DNA of 55,307 bases from Tannerellaceae bacterium (GCA_021201865.1 JAJQEE010000170.1:1-55307), one strand, 5' to 3'; positions 30,258-41,386 are shown, numbered from the stretch's first letter. Made by a program: numbers and translations. The notes: a model not told the origin generated them from the letters alone.

Positions 30258-31166
30258 TTAAAAATACCCTTCCCGCTTTTTCTGCTCCATGCTGGCATCC
30301 TGGTCAAAGTCAATCACACGGGTCGTACGTTCACTCTTGGTAGTGGTCATCATCTCCTCCACGATCTTTTCAATCGTGTCTGCTTCACTTTCCACAGCTC
30401 CGGTTAACGGATAACAACCTAATGTACGGAAACGAACCATCATCATTTTTGCTTTACTACTCAATTCTTCCGGCATACGCTCATCATCTACCATGATCAG
30501 ATTACCATCCATATTGACGATCGGGCGCTCTTTCGCATAATAAAGAGGAACAATCGGTATATTTTCCAGACGGATATATTGCCAGATATCCAGTTCAGTC
30601 CAGTTAGAAATCGGGAAAACACGAATACTCTCCCCCTTATGTACACGGGCATTATAGGTATCCCACAATTCCGGCCGCTGGTTCTTTGGATCCCACTGAT
30701 GGAATTTATCCCGGAAAGAAAAGATACGCTCTTTGGCCCGGCTCTTTTCCTCATCCCTGCGGGCCCCACCAAAAGCCGCGTCAAATTTATATTTATCCAA
30801 TGCCTGCAATAAAGCCTGCGTTTTCATCAGATCTGTATGCACCTTGCTTCCATGAGTAAAAGGTCCTACACCCGCCTCATGTGCTTCCCGGTTGTGTTCC
30901 ACAATCAGGTTCCATCCAAATTGTTTCGCATAGTTATCACGGAACTCCACCATTTCCCGGAATTTCCACATAGAGTCAATATGCATTAAAGGAAAAGGAA
31001 CTTTTCCCGGTGCAAATGCTTTTTCCGCCAGACGGACCATTACGGATGAATCTTTCCCTATAGAATACAACATGACAGGATTTTCAAACTCTGCGGCTAC
31101 TTCACGAATGATGTGAATCGATTCAGCTTCCAACTCCTGTAAGTGGCTTAATCTCTTTTTGTCCAT
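30258..31166 (-). CDS. cysD: Sulfate adenylyltransferase subunit 2
   Basis: The 302-residue protein belongs to the PAPS reductase-like ATP pyrophosphatase fold. It has the PP-loop [14 protein letters not shown] (about 34-47), then [22 protein letters not shown], and ends QKKREGYF as CysD proteins do. It forms APS from sulfate and ATP. It lies 39 bases after cysC and 27 bases before cysN. Confidence 0.96.
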   Translation of the reverse strand: MDKKRLSHLQELEAESIHIIREVAAEFENPVMLYSIGKDSSVMVRLAEKAFAPGKVPFPLMHIDSMWKFREMVEFRDNYAKQFGWNLIVEHNREAHEAGVGPFTHGSKVHTDLMKTQALLQALDKYKFDAAFGGARRDEEKSRAKERIFSFRDKFHQWDPKNQRPELWDTYNARVHKGESIRVFPISNWTELDIWQYIRLENIPIVPLYYAKERPIVNMDGNLIMVDDERMPEELSSKAKMMMVRFRTLGCYPLTGAVESEADTIEKIVEEMMTTTKSERTTRVIDFDQDASMEQKKREGYF

Positions 31167-31205
31167 ACCTATTTTTATCTTATTTATTTACTACTTGACT
31201 ACTTT

Positions 31206-31856
31206 TCAATTATTTATTTTCGGTAAAATCATGGCCAGCAACTGATTGACAGCCTCTTCTACACTCAGAGCAGAAGTATCAAGGGCCAGATCCGGATTTA
31301 CCGGCGCTTCAAAAGGAGCGGAAATACCCGTAAAGTCTTTAATTTCTCCCCGGCGGGCTTTGGCATATAACCCTTTCACATCCCTTTTCTCACACTCTTC
31401 CAGAGAGGTACTTAAATAAACCTCTAAAAAGTTCTCTTTTCCGATGATCGAAGAGGCCAGTTGACGGATATAGTCATTCGGACTGATAAAAGCAGCAATG
31501 GTAATAATTCCACTTTCAATAAATAGTTTTCCCACCTCTGCGATCCTTCGTATGTTCTCAATCCGGTCTGCAGCAGTAAACCCCAGGTTATTATTAATAC
31601 CGCTACGAATATTATCTCCGTCCAATATCCGGCATAAAAATCCCCGCTGATGCAATTCACGTTCCAACGCGATAGCCAATGTACTTTTACCCGATCCGCT
31701 CAGACCGGTAAACCACACCATCACACTCCGCTGTTTCAATAATTGTTCTTTGTCTTCCCGGGTCATCATCCGGTCAAAGATAGGGTACACATTTCTTTCA
31801 CGGCAATCCGCTTCCGCAACCGGAAGAGTATAATCCTCCATATGTTCGTTTGTCAT
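31206..31856 (-). CDS. cysC: Adenylylsulfate kinase
   Basis: The 216-residue kinase converts APS to PAPS. It has the P-loop GLSGSGKST (51-59), LDGDNIRSGINNNLGF, and DVKGLYAKARRGEIKDFTGI near the APS site. The first 25-30 residues are an extension before the usual core start. It lies between the SLC13 permease and cysD with gaps of under 40 bases. Confidence 0.95.
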   Translation of the reverse strand: MTNEHMEDYTLPVAEADCRERNVYPIFDRMMTREDKEQLLKQRSVMVWFTGLSGSGKSTLAIALERELHQRGFLCRILDGDNIRSGINNNLGFTAADRIENIRRIAEVGKLFIESGIITIAAFISPNDYIRQLASSIIGKENFLEVYLSTSLEECEKRDVKGLYAKARRGEIKDFTGISAPFEAPVNPDLALDTSALSVEEAVNQLLAMILPKINN

Positions 31857-31894
31857 TCTTTATATAATCGTTTTTTATTCCTTCCTTACTATTT

Positions 31895-33448
31895 CTAAAA
31901 TTTCCATATCATGGGAATCATAAAGACAGAGATCAGGAAAGCAATAATATTCAACGGTAATCCCACTTTTACAAAATCGGTAAATTTATATCCCCCAATA
32001 CCCTGTACGATCAGATTCGTCTGATATCCGATCGGAGAGCTGAAGCTGGCAGAAGCAGCCATACAGGTTACTACGAAGAAAGGCATAGGACTCACTCCTA
32101 ACTGAGTGGCCACAGATAACCCGATCGGAAAACTCAATGCCGCCGCCGCGTTATTAGTAATCAATTCTGTAAATACGTTAGTGATAATAAAGATCACAGC
32201 AATCAAGGCATACGGTCCGAGACTATCCGCCATATCAATAATGTAACGGGCGGTTAGATCCGCAAAACCGGAATTTTCCATTGCTTTACTGATCGCGAAA
32301 GCACAGGCTATGGTGATCAGAATATCCCAGGAAATGTATTTGGTATATTTTTTAGGAGGGAAGATCTTTGTCCAGGCCATAATAATGGTGGTGATACACA
32401 CAAAGAAAAACATATCTAATTTCACGTCCGAAAACATCTCCTGCATAAAAGGTAATTCTCCTAACGTAGCTCCTGTGATCATAAATACAAGTAATCCCAG
32501 GGCCAGCCATTTTTTCCTGTTAGGTGCCGGATTGACCTCATCATTTCCGTTCGCCAACAGAAGGAATACACTGGATTCACCCCAGGTAGGAATAAATGTT
32601 TCATCTGCCCAAAGTACCAACGTATCCCCTTCATTTAGCTTTACACTATCCAGATTGGTGGTATACCGTTCTCCTCCACTCTTCACCTCTTTTACAATCG
32701 CACCATAATGCCGGGTGAAATTAAACTCACCCAATGTTTTATTAATACCCGGGAAACGGGAACCCAACACAGCTTCTACAATATGCAGGTTACCGGGTTG
32801 TCCCTCTTCATTATCTTCTGAAGCATTACTATTCCGGGAATCCGGCAACAGCTTATTAGAAAAAACAAACAGATAAATAATCCCGGCAATAGCAATAAAG
32901 ATCCCTACTTTTCCTAACTCAAACATCGTAAAACCTTCATAGCCGGCCTCCAGCACCATTCCATGCACCACCAAATTGGTAGAAGTTCCGATCAAAGTAC
33001 AAATACCTCCAAGAATGGTTACAAAAGACAACGGAATCAGAAACTTGGTAGCCGGTAACTTAACCGACTCCGCCCAACGTTTGATGATAGGCGCAAAAAT
33101 AACCACCACCGGAGTATTATTCAGAAAAGCAGATATAAAAGCAATAGGAGGTAACATCCGGGCCTGTGCTTTGAAAATAGTAGTCTTTTTCTGGGGTAAC
33201 AACCGTTTGATCAACTGTCCCAATGCCCCACTTTGTCTCACTCCCTCACTCACCAGAAATAACAGCCCCACCGTGATCATTCCTTTATTACTGAAACCTT
33301 CCAGCATCTCTTTCGGAGTCAGAATGCCCGCACAGAGAAAAAGTACTACCACTGTGAGCAGGATCATACCGGGACGCATCTGATCCCAAATAAGTGCCGC
33401 TACCATACCGGCCAAAGCCAATAACACAAATAACATTTCAAAGTTCAT
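31895..33448 (-). CDS. SLC13-family permease, probable sulfate importer
   Basis: This 517-residue protein has about 11-12 membrane helices. Repeated Na/substrate loops are FLNNTPVVVIF and TNNAAAALSFPIGL, with GTSTNLVVHGM between them. A TrkA-C-like cytoplasmic domain lies at about 205-285 (GDTLVLWADETFI). Position as first gene of the cysC-cysD-cysN-sulfotransferase run makes sulfate the likely substrate. Dicarboxylates are the alternative for the family. Confidence 0.85.
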   Translation of the reverse strand: MNFEMLFVLLALAGMVAALIWDQMRPGMILLTVVVLFLCAGILTPKEMLEGFSNKGMITVGLLFLVSEGVRQSGALGQLIKRLLPQKKTTIFKAQARMLPPIAFISAFLNNTPVVVIFAPIIKRWAESVKLPATKFLIPLSFVTILGGICTLIGTSTNLVVHGMVLEAGYEGFTMFELGKVGIFIAIAGIIYLFVFSNKLLPDSRNSNASEDNEEGQPGNLHIVEAVLGSRFPGINKTLGEFNFTRHYGAIVKEVKSGGERYTTNLDSVKLNEGDTLVLWADETFIPTWGESSVFLLLANGNDEVNPAPNRKKWLALGLLVFMITGATLGELPFMQEMFSDVKLDMFFFVCITTIIMAWTKIFPPKKYTKYISWDILITIACAFAISKAMENSGFADLTARYIIDMADSLGPYALIAVIFIITNVFTELITNNAAAALSFPIGLSVATQLGVSPMPFFVVTCMAASASFSSPIGYQTNLIVQGIGGYKFTDFVKVGLPLNIIAFLISVFMIPMIWKF

Positions 33449-33487
33449 GCGTCCCTGAGTTCTTTATTGATTAAGCGTTAGAAATTA

Positions 33488-33495
33488 CAAAAATA
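33488..33495 (-). promoter_or_regulatory. -7 box of the sulfate-activation operon
   Basis: TATTTTTG on the minus strand matches TAnnTTTG, 40 bases before the permease start codon. A TTTG at 33520-33523 is a -33 candidate, but its spacing (24 bases) is longer than usual. Confidence 0.45.
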
Positions 33496-33577
33496 AAAAG
33501 ATTCCCGGTCCGTTTTTTCAAAACCGGAACTATGCATTATTATATGTAAAACAGACCAAAAAAGTCCGTATACAACC

Positions 33578-34393
33578 TTAAACCGGTTTAGCAATAAACC
33601 ATGGATTGACCAGGTTTTCTTTATTATACCGCAAAGGTGTCTTTTCATCTAAATGATAGATCTCACAACCAGCCACCCGCGCGATGGCATGTCCGGCGGC
33701 AGTGTCCCATTCCATCGTAGGAGCAAAACGGGGATAAATATCCGCAGAACCCTCAGCGATCAGGCAGATTTTCAGGCTACTGCCACTACTGATCAGCGTA
33801 ACAGGCTGTCCCTGTTTACGAAGTCCTTCAATAAAAGCAGTTGTTTCTTCTGTCTGATGAGAGCGGGAGGCTACAACAACCAGTCCCTGATGTCCCATAG
33901 AAATAGGTAATCGCATGGCCTTCCGGTGAATCTCCCGGATAGACGGTTGACAAGAACTATCTATTTCCGTTAATTTATAAGCACCGGTCGATTGTTCGGC
34001 AAAATATAACTCTTTACGGACAGGAACATAGATCACTCCCAACACGGGAACTCCTTCATGGATCAATGCAATGTTCACTGTAAACTCTCCGTTTTTCTTG
34101 ATAAACTCTTTGGTTCCATCCAGCGGATCAACTAACCAGAATGTTTTCCATTTAGCCCGTTGTTTATAGGGAATCTCTTTTCCCTCTTCACTCAGAACGG
34201 GAAAATTAGTTACGGATAAAGCAGTCTGAATGACCTGATGGGCCGCCCGGTCCGCAATGGTTAAAGGAGAATTATCCGCTTTACGCTCTACTTCAAAATC
34301 AGCTTCCGGATCTGTATAAATATCCATAATCGCCTGTCCTGCATCTACCGCAGAACGAATCGCAATGTATAGGCAGTTAGAATAGTTAGTCAT
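33578..34393 (-). CDS. cysQ: 3'(2'),5'-bisphosphate nucleotidase
   Basis: The 271-residue protein is of the FIG/inositol-monophosphatase fold. It shows LSEEGKEIPY (first metal site), WLVDPLDGTKEFIKKNGEFTVNIALI (core D-P-x-D-G-T motif) and EWDTAAGHAIARVAGC. It hydrolyses PAP, the by-product of sulfotransferases, to AMP. That function fits the neighbouring PAPS synthesis and sulfotransferase genes. It is 129 bases upstream of the permease gene. Confidence 0.93.
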   Translation of the reverse strand: MTNYSNCLYIAIRSAVDAGQAIMDIYTDPEADFEVERKADNSPLTIADRAAHQVIQTALSVTNFPVLSEEGKEIPYKQRAKWKTFWLVDPLDGTKEFIKKNGEFTVNIALIHEGVPVLGVIYVPVRKELYFAEQSTGAYKLTEIDSSCQPSIREIHRKAMRLPISMGHQGLVVVASRSHQTEETTAFIEGLRKQGQPVTLISSGSSLKICLIAEGSADIYPRFAPTMEWDTAAGHAIARVAGCEIYHLDEKTPLRYNKENLVNPWFIAKPV

Positions 34394-34431
34394 TGTGTTG
34401 CATTTAATTTAAACAAGCAAATATACAAAAA

Positions 34432-34818
34432 TTAATACAAGCGGAAGATGCGTTCCATTAACTGCCACTTTTCCGAAGAGCTGGCTGCCGGATCCGCGGC
34501 CTGAAAAACAGACATATATTCTTCCCACTCCTGTTGCTCCGGCAGAGCAGCCAGTTTTTTGAAAGCAGAATCCCATTCAAAATCCAGAGGAGTTTCCACA
34601 ATCATGAATAAACGATTTTCCAACAAATAGATCTCCATTTCCAAAATACCTACTTCTCGTATGCCTTCATTGATCACGGGCCAGTGTTCAGCTTCACTAT
34701 GCCGCTTTTTATATTCCGCGATCAACTCCGGATCATCTTTCAGATCCAGTGTCTGACAATAACGTTTGGTTGCTATAGTATATTGTTTGCTTCGATAGCC
34801 CGTATGACTATTTTCCAT
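34432..34818 (-). CDS. L-rhamnose/L-fucose mutarotase-like protein
   Basis: This 128-residue protein matches the DUF718/RhaM fold: KRYCQTLDLKDDPELIAEYKKRHSEAEHW at the start of the domain, then GILEMEIYLLENRLFMIVET and a final WQLMERIFRL. About 20 extra residues precede the usual start. It lies 38 bases upstream of cysQ and is probably cotranscribed. Interconversion of sugar anomers is the family role; why it sits with sulfur genes is not clear. Confidence 0.8.
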   Translation of the reverse strand: MENSHTGYRSKQYTIATKRYCQTLDLKDDPELIAEYKKRHSEAEHWPVINEGIREVGILEMEIYLLENRLFMIVETPLDFEWDSAFKKLAALPEQQEWEEYMSVFQAADPAASSSEKWQLMERIFRLY

Positions 34819-34973
34819 GTTTCTCTATTTGGATTTCGGACGGCAAGTTATACACTTTTCCCCGATATTTTAATAAAATGAGGTTGTAAAATCACCAATA
34901 TCCCAACTAATTGGTAGATTCTCTACCACATGATCTACCATTCTTCCACTATGAAAATACAACACACATGGTA

Positions 34974-35004
34974 TTTCACGCCCTTTTATCTGCCAATACA
35001 TTTG
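34974..35004 (+). promoter_or_regulatory. Promoter of the SusC/SusD operon
   Basis: TACATTTG at 34997-35004 is an exact TAnnTTTG box. A TTTC at 34974-34977 stands 19 bases upstream at the -33 position (consensus TTTG). The start site would be near 35011, leaving about 95 bases of leader. The leader contains an AAGGACT/AGTCCTT dyad at 35045-35088. Confidence 0.55.
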
Positions 35005-35106
35005 CACCAGAGATTTTTTAGGTGATTAATTTACTCAACACGGAAAGGACTTTTTACTAACCATACTCACAGATAGTCCTTACCATAAATTAAAAGAATC
35101 ATAACG

Positions 35107-38100
35107 ATGGCACATTTACTTTTTTCTTCCGGACCCGGAAAACGGCCGGATCGTCTCAGACGGAACCTCTTACTCCTGCTTTTCAGTATACCACTCCTGC
35201 TACATGCACAGACTCCCATACAGATCATGGGAAAAATAGTAGAAGCACGGACCAACGCTGAAGTGATCGGCGCCACGGTGATCGTACAGGAGGAAAGTCT
35301 TCATCCAGGCGCGATGACAGATGTGAACAGTGAATTTCAATTGACAGTGAAAGAGCTACCCGTCAATCTGAAAATCCATTATATCGGTTACCGGGAACAG
35401 GAGATAGCGATCTATGAAGAACCAACCGAACCCATCCTGATCACGATCTCAGAAAACACCATCCTGATCAATGAAGTAGTGGTGATCGGTTATGGAACCC
35501 AAAAACGAAGTGAATTAACCGGAGCCATTGCCTCCGTTCCACCCGAAAGGCTGACACAGGTACCGGTAGCTTCCATCGATAACGCACTGCAGGGTAGTAT
35601 TGCCGGAGTCCAGGTTTCCCAGGTTTCCGGACAGCCCGGAGGACAGGTAAGTATACGGATCCGTGGGGGTAGTTCCATACAGGGAGGAAATGAACCTCTC
35701 TACGTAATTGATGGATTTCCTTTCTACAACACCACCACATCAGCCGGAACCTTAAGCGGCAGTAGTGTCAACCCACTCGCATCCATCAATCCGGGAGATA
35801 TCGAATCCATCGATATCCTGAAAGATGCCTCCGCGACGGCTATTTACGGATCACGGGGTGCAAACGGAGTGATTATTATCACAACTAAAAAAGGGAAAGG
35901 AGAAACAACGAATGTATCCTATGATTTCAGTATGGGTCTGCAATCCTTACGTAAAAAGATCGATGTACTGAATGCACATGATTTTGCAATTCTAAGAAAT
36001 AATGCCCTGTATGATGCCTATCCCGACAAAGGTCCCTATCAGTATCTGTCCCAAAGCCAGATTGACCAGTTAGGAAAAGGTACAGACTGGCAGGATGAAG
36101 CATTCCGGACTGCCTGGGTACAAAATCACCAGTTATCCATTACCGGAGGAAGTAAAAAGACCCGCTATGCCATATCCGGTAACTATTTTGATCAGGACGG
36201 TATCATCCGAAACACCGGCTTCCGGAGATTAAGCACCCGGATCAACCTGGATTCACAGGTATATGAACGGCTGAAAGTGGGTTTCACCCTATCCGCGGCC
36301 CGGACAGAGGCCAATGTGGCCCCTTCCGGGATCGTCTCTGCCCTGCTGACCATGCCACCGACTGCTACCATTTACGAAGCAGACGGAAGTTATACCCTAC
36401 AGAATCCGTTTGAAAATATCTTTTCCAACCCGATCGCCTCGTTGAATGAACAAAAGAATAAATCGACCGATTATTACGTGACCGGAAGTATATTCGGTGA
36501 ATACAGTATTCTGGAAAATCTGGTGCTGAAAGTTTTAGCGGGAACGAATATCAACAATAATAAAGAATACAATTACATTCCCAATAATATTTATGAAGGG
36601 GCATCGGTAAATGGAGAAGCCTCACTGGGTACAGTAGCCGCTTATTCCTGGTTGAATGAAAACACATTGAACTACACGAAAGAGTTTAACAAAAAACACT
36701 TCTTTAATTTCCTGGCCGGATTTACGCAACAGGAATCCAGAAGCGAGATCCTCCGGACCGGATCTTCTAATTTTGTCAATGATTATCTCACTTATAATAG
36801 CCTGCAAAGCGGATCCGTCACTACGACTCCCTACTCCGACGTGGAAACTTCCGCTCTCCGATCCTGGCTGGGAAGAATAAACTACAACCTGGACCACAAA
36901 TATTTTCTGTCTGTCAGTTTTCGTGGAGACGGATCTTCCCGTTTCGGTCAAGACCGGAAGTGGGGCTATTTCCCCTCTGCCGGCGCTGCCTGGATACTCA
37001 GCAATGAAGACTTCTTCCAGGCTGCACGCTCTGTGGTCACCCATTTGAAAATAAGAGCCAGCTACGGTAAAACAGGGAATCAGGAAATAGGTAGTTACCA
37101 ATCCCAGGCAACCCTTTCCTCTATTAATTACCTGTTTGGGAACTCCACTGTGACCGGATTCAAACCAGACCGGATTGCCAACCCTGATTTAGGATGGGAA
37201 ACCACCTATCAGACAGACCTGGGGGTGGATATCAGTTTTTTCAAAGACCGCCTTTCCGTAGGGCTCGATCTATATCATAAAAAACGAATGATTTACTACT
37301 TGACGTACAGATCCCCTGGACATCCGGATATAGTTCCTCTCTGCAAAACTACGGGTCCGTTGAAAATAAAGGGTTAGAACTTTCTATTCATTCGGATAAT
37401 CTGACAGGAAAACTACGCTGGAATACAGCATTCAACCTTTCTCTGAACCGGAATAAAGTCGTAGAGATTGGGAACGGAGCAGAATCCTATATCAGTGGGA
37501 ATTACTTAGTCAAAGTAGGACAACCTTTAGGAACATTCTACGGATGTGTAACGGATGGGATCTTACAGGCCGGGGAAGAAAGCGCCAAAGGAATCTATAC
37601 CGGAAGTGCGACTCCTCAGGCGGGTGATCGTCTCTATAAAGATGTAAACGGAGATGGAACATTTACAACTGCAGCAGACAGAGACATCATCGGAAATGCC
37701 CAGCCAGACTTCATTTTTGGTATTACCAACTCCTTTGAATATAAAGGATTCAGCCTTAGTTTCCTGATCCAGGGATCCGTAGGAAATGAGATCATCAATC
37801 TCAACCGTCAGTCGCTGGAATTATTTAACGGGCAACAAAACGCAGCCGCTTCCGCACTGGATCGCTGGACTCCCACCAACCCCAGTACAACCATACCCCG
37901 TGCCAAATTAGATCCGGCTCCCGTATTCTCAGACCGTTATGTAGAAGATGGTTCTTTCATCCGTCTGAAAACAGCCAGTCTGAGCTATACGCTTCCACGA
38001 AAAGTGCTCGAACAGATCAAACTACAAAATGTACGTTTCTCTCTCTCCGGACAAAATCTGCTGACCTGGACCCACTATTCCGGTTTCGACCCGGAAGTTA

Positions 38101-38192
38101 CATCCAGTGATAACACCATGACACAGGGAACAGACTACGGAGTCTATCCGGTAGCACGCAGTGTAAATGTAGGAGTCCATATTACTTTTTAA
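35107..38192 (+). pseudogene. SusC-like TonB-dependent receptor, one-base frameshift
   Basis: Across the shift this is a SusC protein of about 1,028 residues. It has a signal peptide ending LLHAQ, a carboxypeptidase-regulatory-like domain (about 38-118), the plug with VVVIGYGTQKRSELTGAIASV, SIRIRGGSSIQGGNEPLYVIDGFP and DILKDASATAIYGSRGANGVIIITTKKG, and a barrel ending NVGVHITF. The frame breaks at an A6 run (37279-37284). A7 would give YHKKTNDLLLDVQIPWTSGY, which is standard SusC text; as printed, translation stops at 37377. SusD follows 28 bases later. It should import oligosaccharides across the outer membrane. Confidence 0.9.
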
Positions 38193-38220
38193 ACCAAAGA
38201 ACCATTCAAAAATAAAACAG

Positions 38221-39697
38221 ATGAAAATAAAAATATATACCCTTTTGTTATTTTTTTCATTGATCGCCTGTGTGGATCTGAATGAAGAAATAGAATCCAA
38301 ACAATCCTCCAATCAATTCTACCGGAACGGAGCAGATGCGATTGCCGCAGTCAATGCAATTTACGCCGGATTAAATCCTTCCGGACAATCGCTTTATAAC
38401 AGCCTGTTCCAGATCGGAGTAGAAATGGCAACAGATGATTTTGAGGCGGGACCCCGTGCAAGGAATGCCCATGTGCGTGCCATATCCGGGCTGACCCATG
38501 ATCCGTCCAATGACAGAATGGAACAGCTTTGGCTCCAAAGTTATGAAGTGATCAATCTGGCCAATATTGCGGTCGACCGGATCGCACAGATTGACGAGGA
38601 AAATATAACGGAAGAATTGCGTAACCGTACCATCCGGGAAGCAAAATTCCTGCGAGCATTAAACTACTTTAATCTGGTCAGATGGTTTGGAGAGATTCCT
38701 TTGATCCTGCATGAAATAGAAGGATTAAGTCCGGAAGAACTGTATGTTAGCCAATCCACCGAAGAAGAGGTATATCAGCAGATCATTCAGGACCTGAAAG
38801 ATGCGGAATCTCTCCCGGCACCTGACGAGTATGACAATACAGATAGTGGCCGGGCCACTGCCGGATCTGCCAAAAGCCTGCTGGCTAAGGTTTATCTCAC
38901 CCGTGAAGCATGGGACCTGGCGGAACAGAAAAGTAAAGAGGTGATTGATTCCGGATGGTATGGACTATTTGAAGACTATGCAGATGTGTTCAATCCTTCC
39001 ACAAAAAACGGAAAAGAGCATATCTTTTCGGCCCAGTTTAAAGGATATTCCAACTTTGTCGGTAACAGTCTGGCCAGCCGTTCCGCCCCCACCAATGATG
39101 AAGTACCCGGTGTGAACGGAGACTATGCAGACGCCCTTCACCGGGAAAGTGGTTTATATGAAAGTTTTAGCAAGGACGATCAACGCAAAGCAGTCACTTT
39201 CGTATCGGAAATGGTTAGCCCTACAGACGGAGAAGTCTATACTTTTGAAGTTCACCTTCATAAATACTACGATCCCTCTGCTATCGGGAATCAGTCCAAC
39301 TCCTCCAAAAACCTACCCATCATTCGCTATTCAGAAATACTACTGATCTATGCGGAAGCCCGGAGTGAAAACAGAAACGGCCCGGATCAGGAGGCCTATC
39401 AGGCTATCGATGCAATACGTAGGAGAGCAGGGATTCCAACCCTACAGGAAACCGCTCCTAACCTGTCCGCCACACAGTTCCGGGACTCTGTTTTCCAGGA
39501 ACGGCGGAAAGAATTGGTCTTTGAATATCAACGCTGGTTTGATCTCGTACGCCGGGGAGCAGATTATTACGTCGGGACCTTAAAAGCAGCAGGGAAAACC
39601 AACGCGGCCCCCCCGCCACATTCACTTTCCGATCCCACAACGGGAATTGGACCTGAATCCAAACCTCAGACAGAATCCGGACTGGATTAACTATTAA
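38221..39697 (+). CDS. SusD-like glycan-binding lipoprotein with 3' frameshift
   Basis: The protein has a lipoprotein signal (LFFSLIACVDLNEEIE, lipid Cys about residue 17), then SusD/RagB TPR helices (RFLRALNYFNLVRWFGEIPLI equivalent at AKFLRALNYFNLVRW) and the late LVFEYQRWFDLVRRG motif. The printed frame ends at 39690 with an odd tail (APPPHSLSDPTTG). If the C7 run at 39608-39614 were C6, the tail would be APRHIHFPIPQRELDLNPNL followed by RQNPDWINY, which is the expected SusD ending, and the stop would be at 39695-39697. The last 161 bases are repeated at 42325-42485 as part of the tandem duplication. Confidence 0.9.
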
Positions 39698-39733
39698 TCC
39701 ATCCTCCAAACAAACCATAAAAAACAGACAGAT

Positions 39734-41386
39734 ATGAAACCATTTATTTTACCATTGGCACTGGCTTCGGTGACGAGCCTGCAAGCTACCACAGACGCCC
39801 GGCAACCGAAACCAAACATCATCCTGATCCTGGCAGATGATCTGGGCTATTCCGATCTGGGGTCTTATGGATCCGAGATCCAAACTCCGAATCTGGACAG
39901 ATTAGCCAATCAGGGAATCCGCTTCCGGGAATTTTATAACAATTCGATCAGTGCGCCTACCCGGGCCTCTCTACTGACGGGTCAATACCAACACAAAGCC
40001 GGAGTAGGATATTTTGCCAACGACCTCGGCCTTCCGGCCTATCAGGGATATATTAATCCGGAATCACTCACGCTGGGAGAAGTGCTGCAAACAGCGAATT
40101 ATACCACCCTTCTGTCCGGGAAATGGCATGTCTCCGGTAAAGAGGTGAGCCTACCCTGGCAAAGAGGATTTGATCACAGCTTCTACGCAAACAATGGAAG
40201 TTATTTCGATCAGGGAGACTATCAGGAAGGAAGAAAAACACCTTATTATCTGGACGGAGAAGAACTCCTGCTGGAACCTGGCTCCTATTACGTAACCGAC
40301 GAGATTACCAACCAGGCGATCCGCTTCATCCAGCAAGAAAGCAAAGAAGAGAAACCCTTCTTCCTTTATCTATCCTACACCGCTCCTCACTGGCCATTGC
40401 ATGCCTTACCGGAAGATATTGAAAAATATAAAGGGAAATATGACATCGGATGGGATCAGTTGCGGGAACGCCGTCTGGAAAAACAGAAAGAGTTGGGGAT
40501 CATACCTGCTGATTTTACCCCTTCCATAAAAAACAATGATATTCCGGAATGGGAACGTCTTTCCTATGATCAGAAACAATTATGGAGCCAACGCATGGAA
40601 GTATTCTCTGCCATGGTGGACCGGATGGATCAGGGAATCGGTCACATTCTCCGGACACTGGAAGAGTTAAAGATCGATGATAACACATTGATCATATTCC
40701 TTTCAGATAACGGTGCACCAGCCGAAGACCTGATCAAATGGTATCACGGCGCCATACGCAATACAGGGCCTGTGGGTACGATCGGCTCTTTTGAATCACA
40801 AAGCAAAAACTGGTCCTATGCCTCCAATACTCCTTTCCGGGATTTCAAAGACTATCTGTATGAAGGTGGTATATGCACCCCTTTTATTGCCTGGTTACCG
40901 GGGAAAATACAGGCCGGCAGTATAGCAAAAGGGACCGGACATATTATAGACATCGCCCCCACCCTCTATGAATTAGCCGGAGTAAAATATCCTAAAAAAT
41001 ACAGTAACACCACTCCTCACCCATTACCGGGCAAAAGCCTGCTTCCGGTATTGTTAGGCCAGCAGGATGAAGTAAACAGAAACGAGCCCCTTTTCTGGGA
41101 ACGTGCCGGAAACCGGGCAGTCAGATCCGGAAAATGGAAACTAACCTCCCATTATCCGGACTACACCTGGGAACTTTATGACCTGGAGGCAGACCGTGGC
41201 GAGACCAACAACGTAGCCCGCCAGAACCACGAGATCGTCAGCCAGTTATCCACTCAGTATTTCGAGTGGGCCAAAGAAACCGGAGTCGTTGATTTCAGTA
41301 CCCTCGAAGAAAAAGAACCGCCGATGATGAAAGAATTCCGGAAAAGCAAACTGCAGGATCCCATACAACCTATGTTTGCTTTCTGA
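39734..41386 (+). CDS. Family S1 sulfatase, copy 1
   Basis: The 550-residue secreted sulfatase has a signal peptide (about 1-18). The first metal motif is NIILILADDLGYSDLG. The active-site sequence SAPTRASLLTG carries S73 (S-x-P-x-R), so formylglycine must be made from serine by an anSME-type maturase; none is in this window. GKWH and LSDNGA complete the metal and substrate sites. It lies 36 bases after susD, in the same direction as the SusC/SusD genes and the downstream GH20 gene, suggesting removal of sulfate from an amino-sugar glycan. The sulfate position cannot be told. Confidence 0.93.
   Translation: MKPFILPLALASVTSLQATTDARQPKPNIILILADDLGYSDLGSYGSEIQTPNLDRLANQGIRFREFYNNSISAPTRASLLTGQYQHKAGVGYFANDLGLPAYQGYINPESLTLGEVLQTANYTTLLSGKWHVSGKEVSLPWQRGFDHSFYANNGSYFDQGDYQEGRKTPYYLDGEELLLEPGSYYVTDEITNQAIRFIQQESKEEKPFFLYLSYTAPHWPLHALPEDIEKYKGKYDIGWDQLRERRLEKQKELGIIPADFTPSIKNNDIPEWERLSYDQKQLWSQRMEVFSAMVDRMDQGIGHILRTLEELKIDDNTLIIFLSDNGAPAEDLIKWYHGAIRNTGPVGTIGSFESQSKNWSYASNTPFRDFKDYLYEGGICTPFIAWLPGKIQAGSIAKGTGHIIDIAPTLYELAGVKYPKKYSNTTPHPLPGKSLLPVLLGQQDEVNRNEPLFWERAGNRAVRSGKWKLTSHYPDYTWELYDLEADRGETNNVARQNHEIVSQLSTQYFEWAKETGVVDFSTLEEKEPPMMKEFRKSKLQDPIQPMFAF

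Noticed and set aside
39554..39718. Minus-strand frames across susD and the duplicated sulfatase
   Set aside because: They are antisense shadows of conserved plus-strand coding sequence and simply recur because the region is duplicated.
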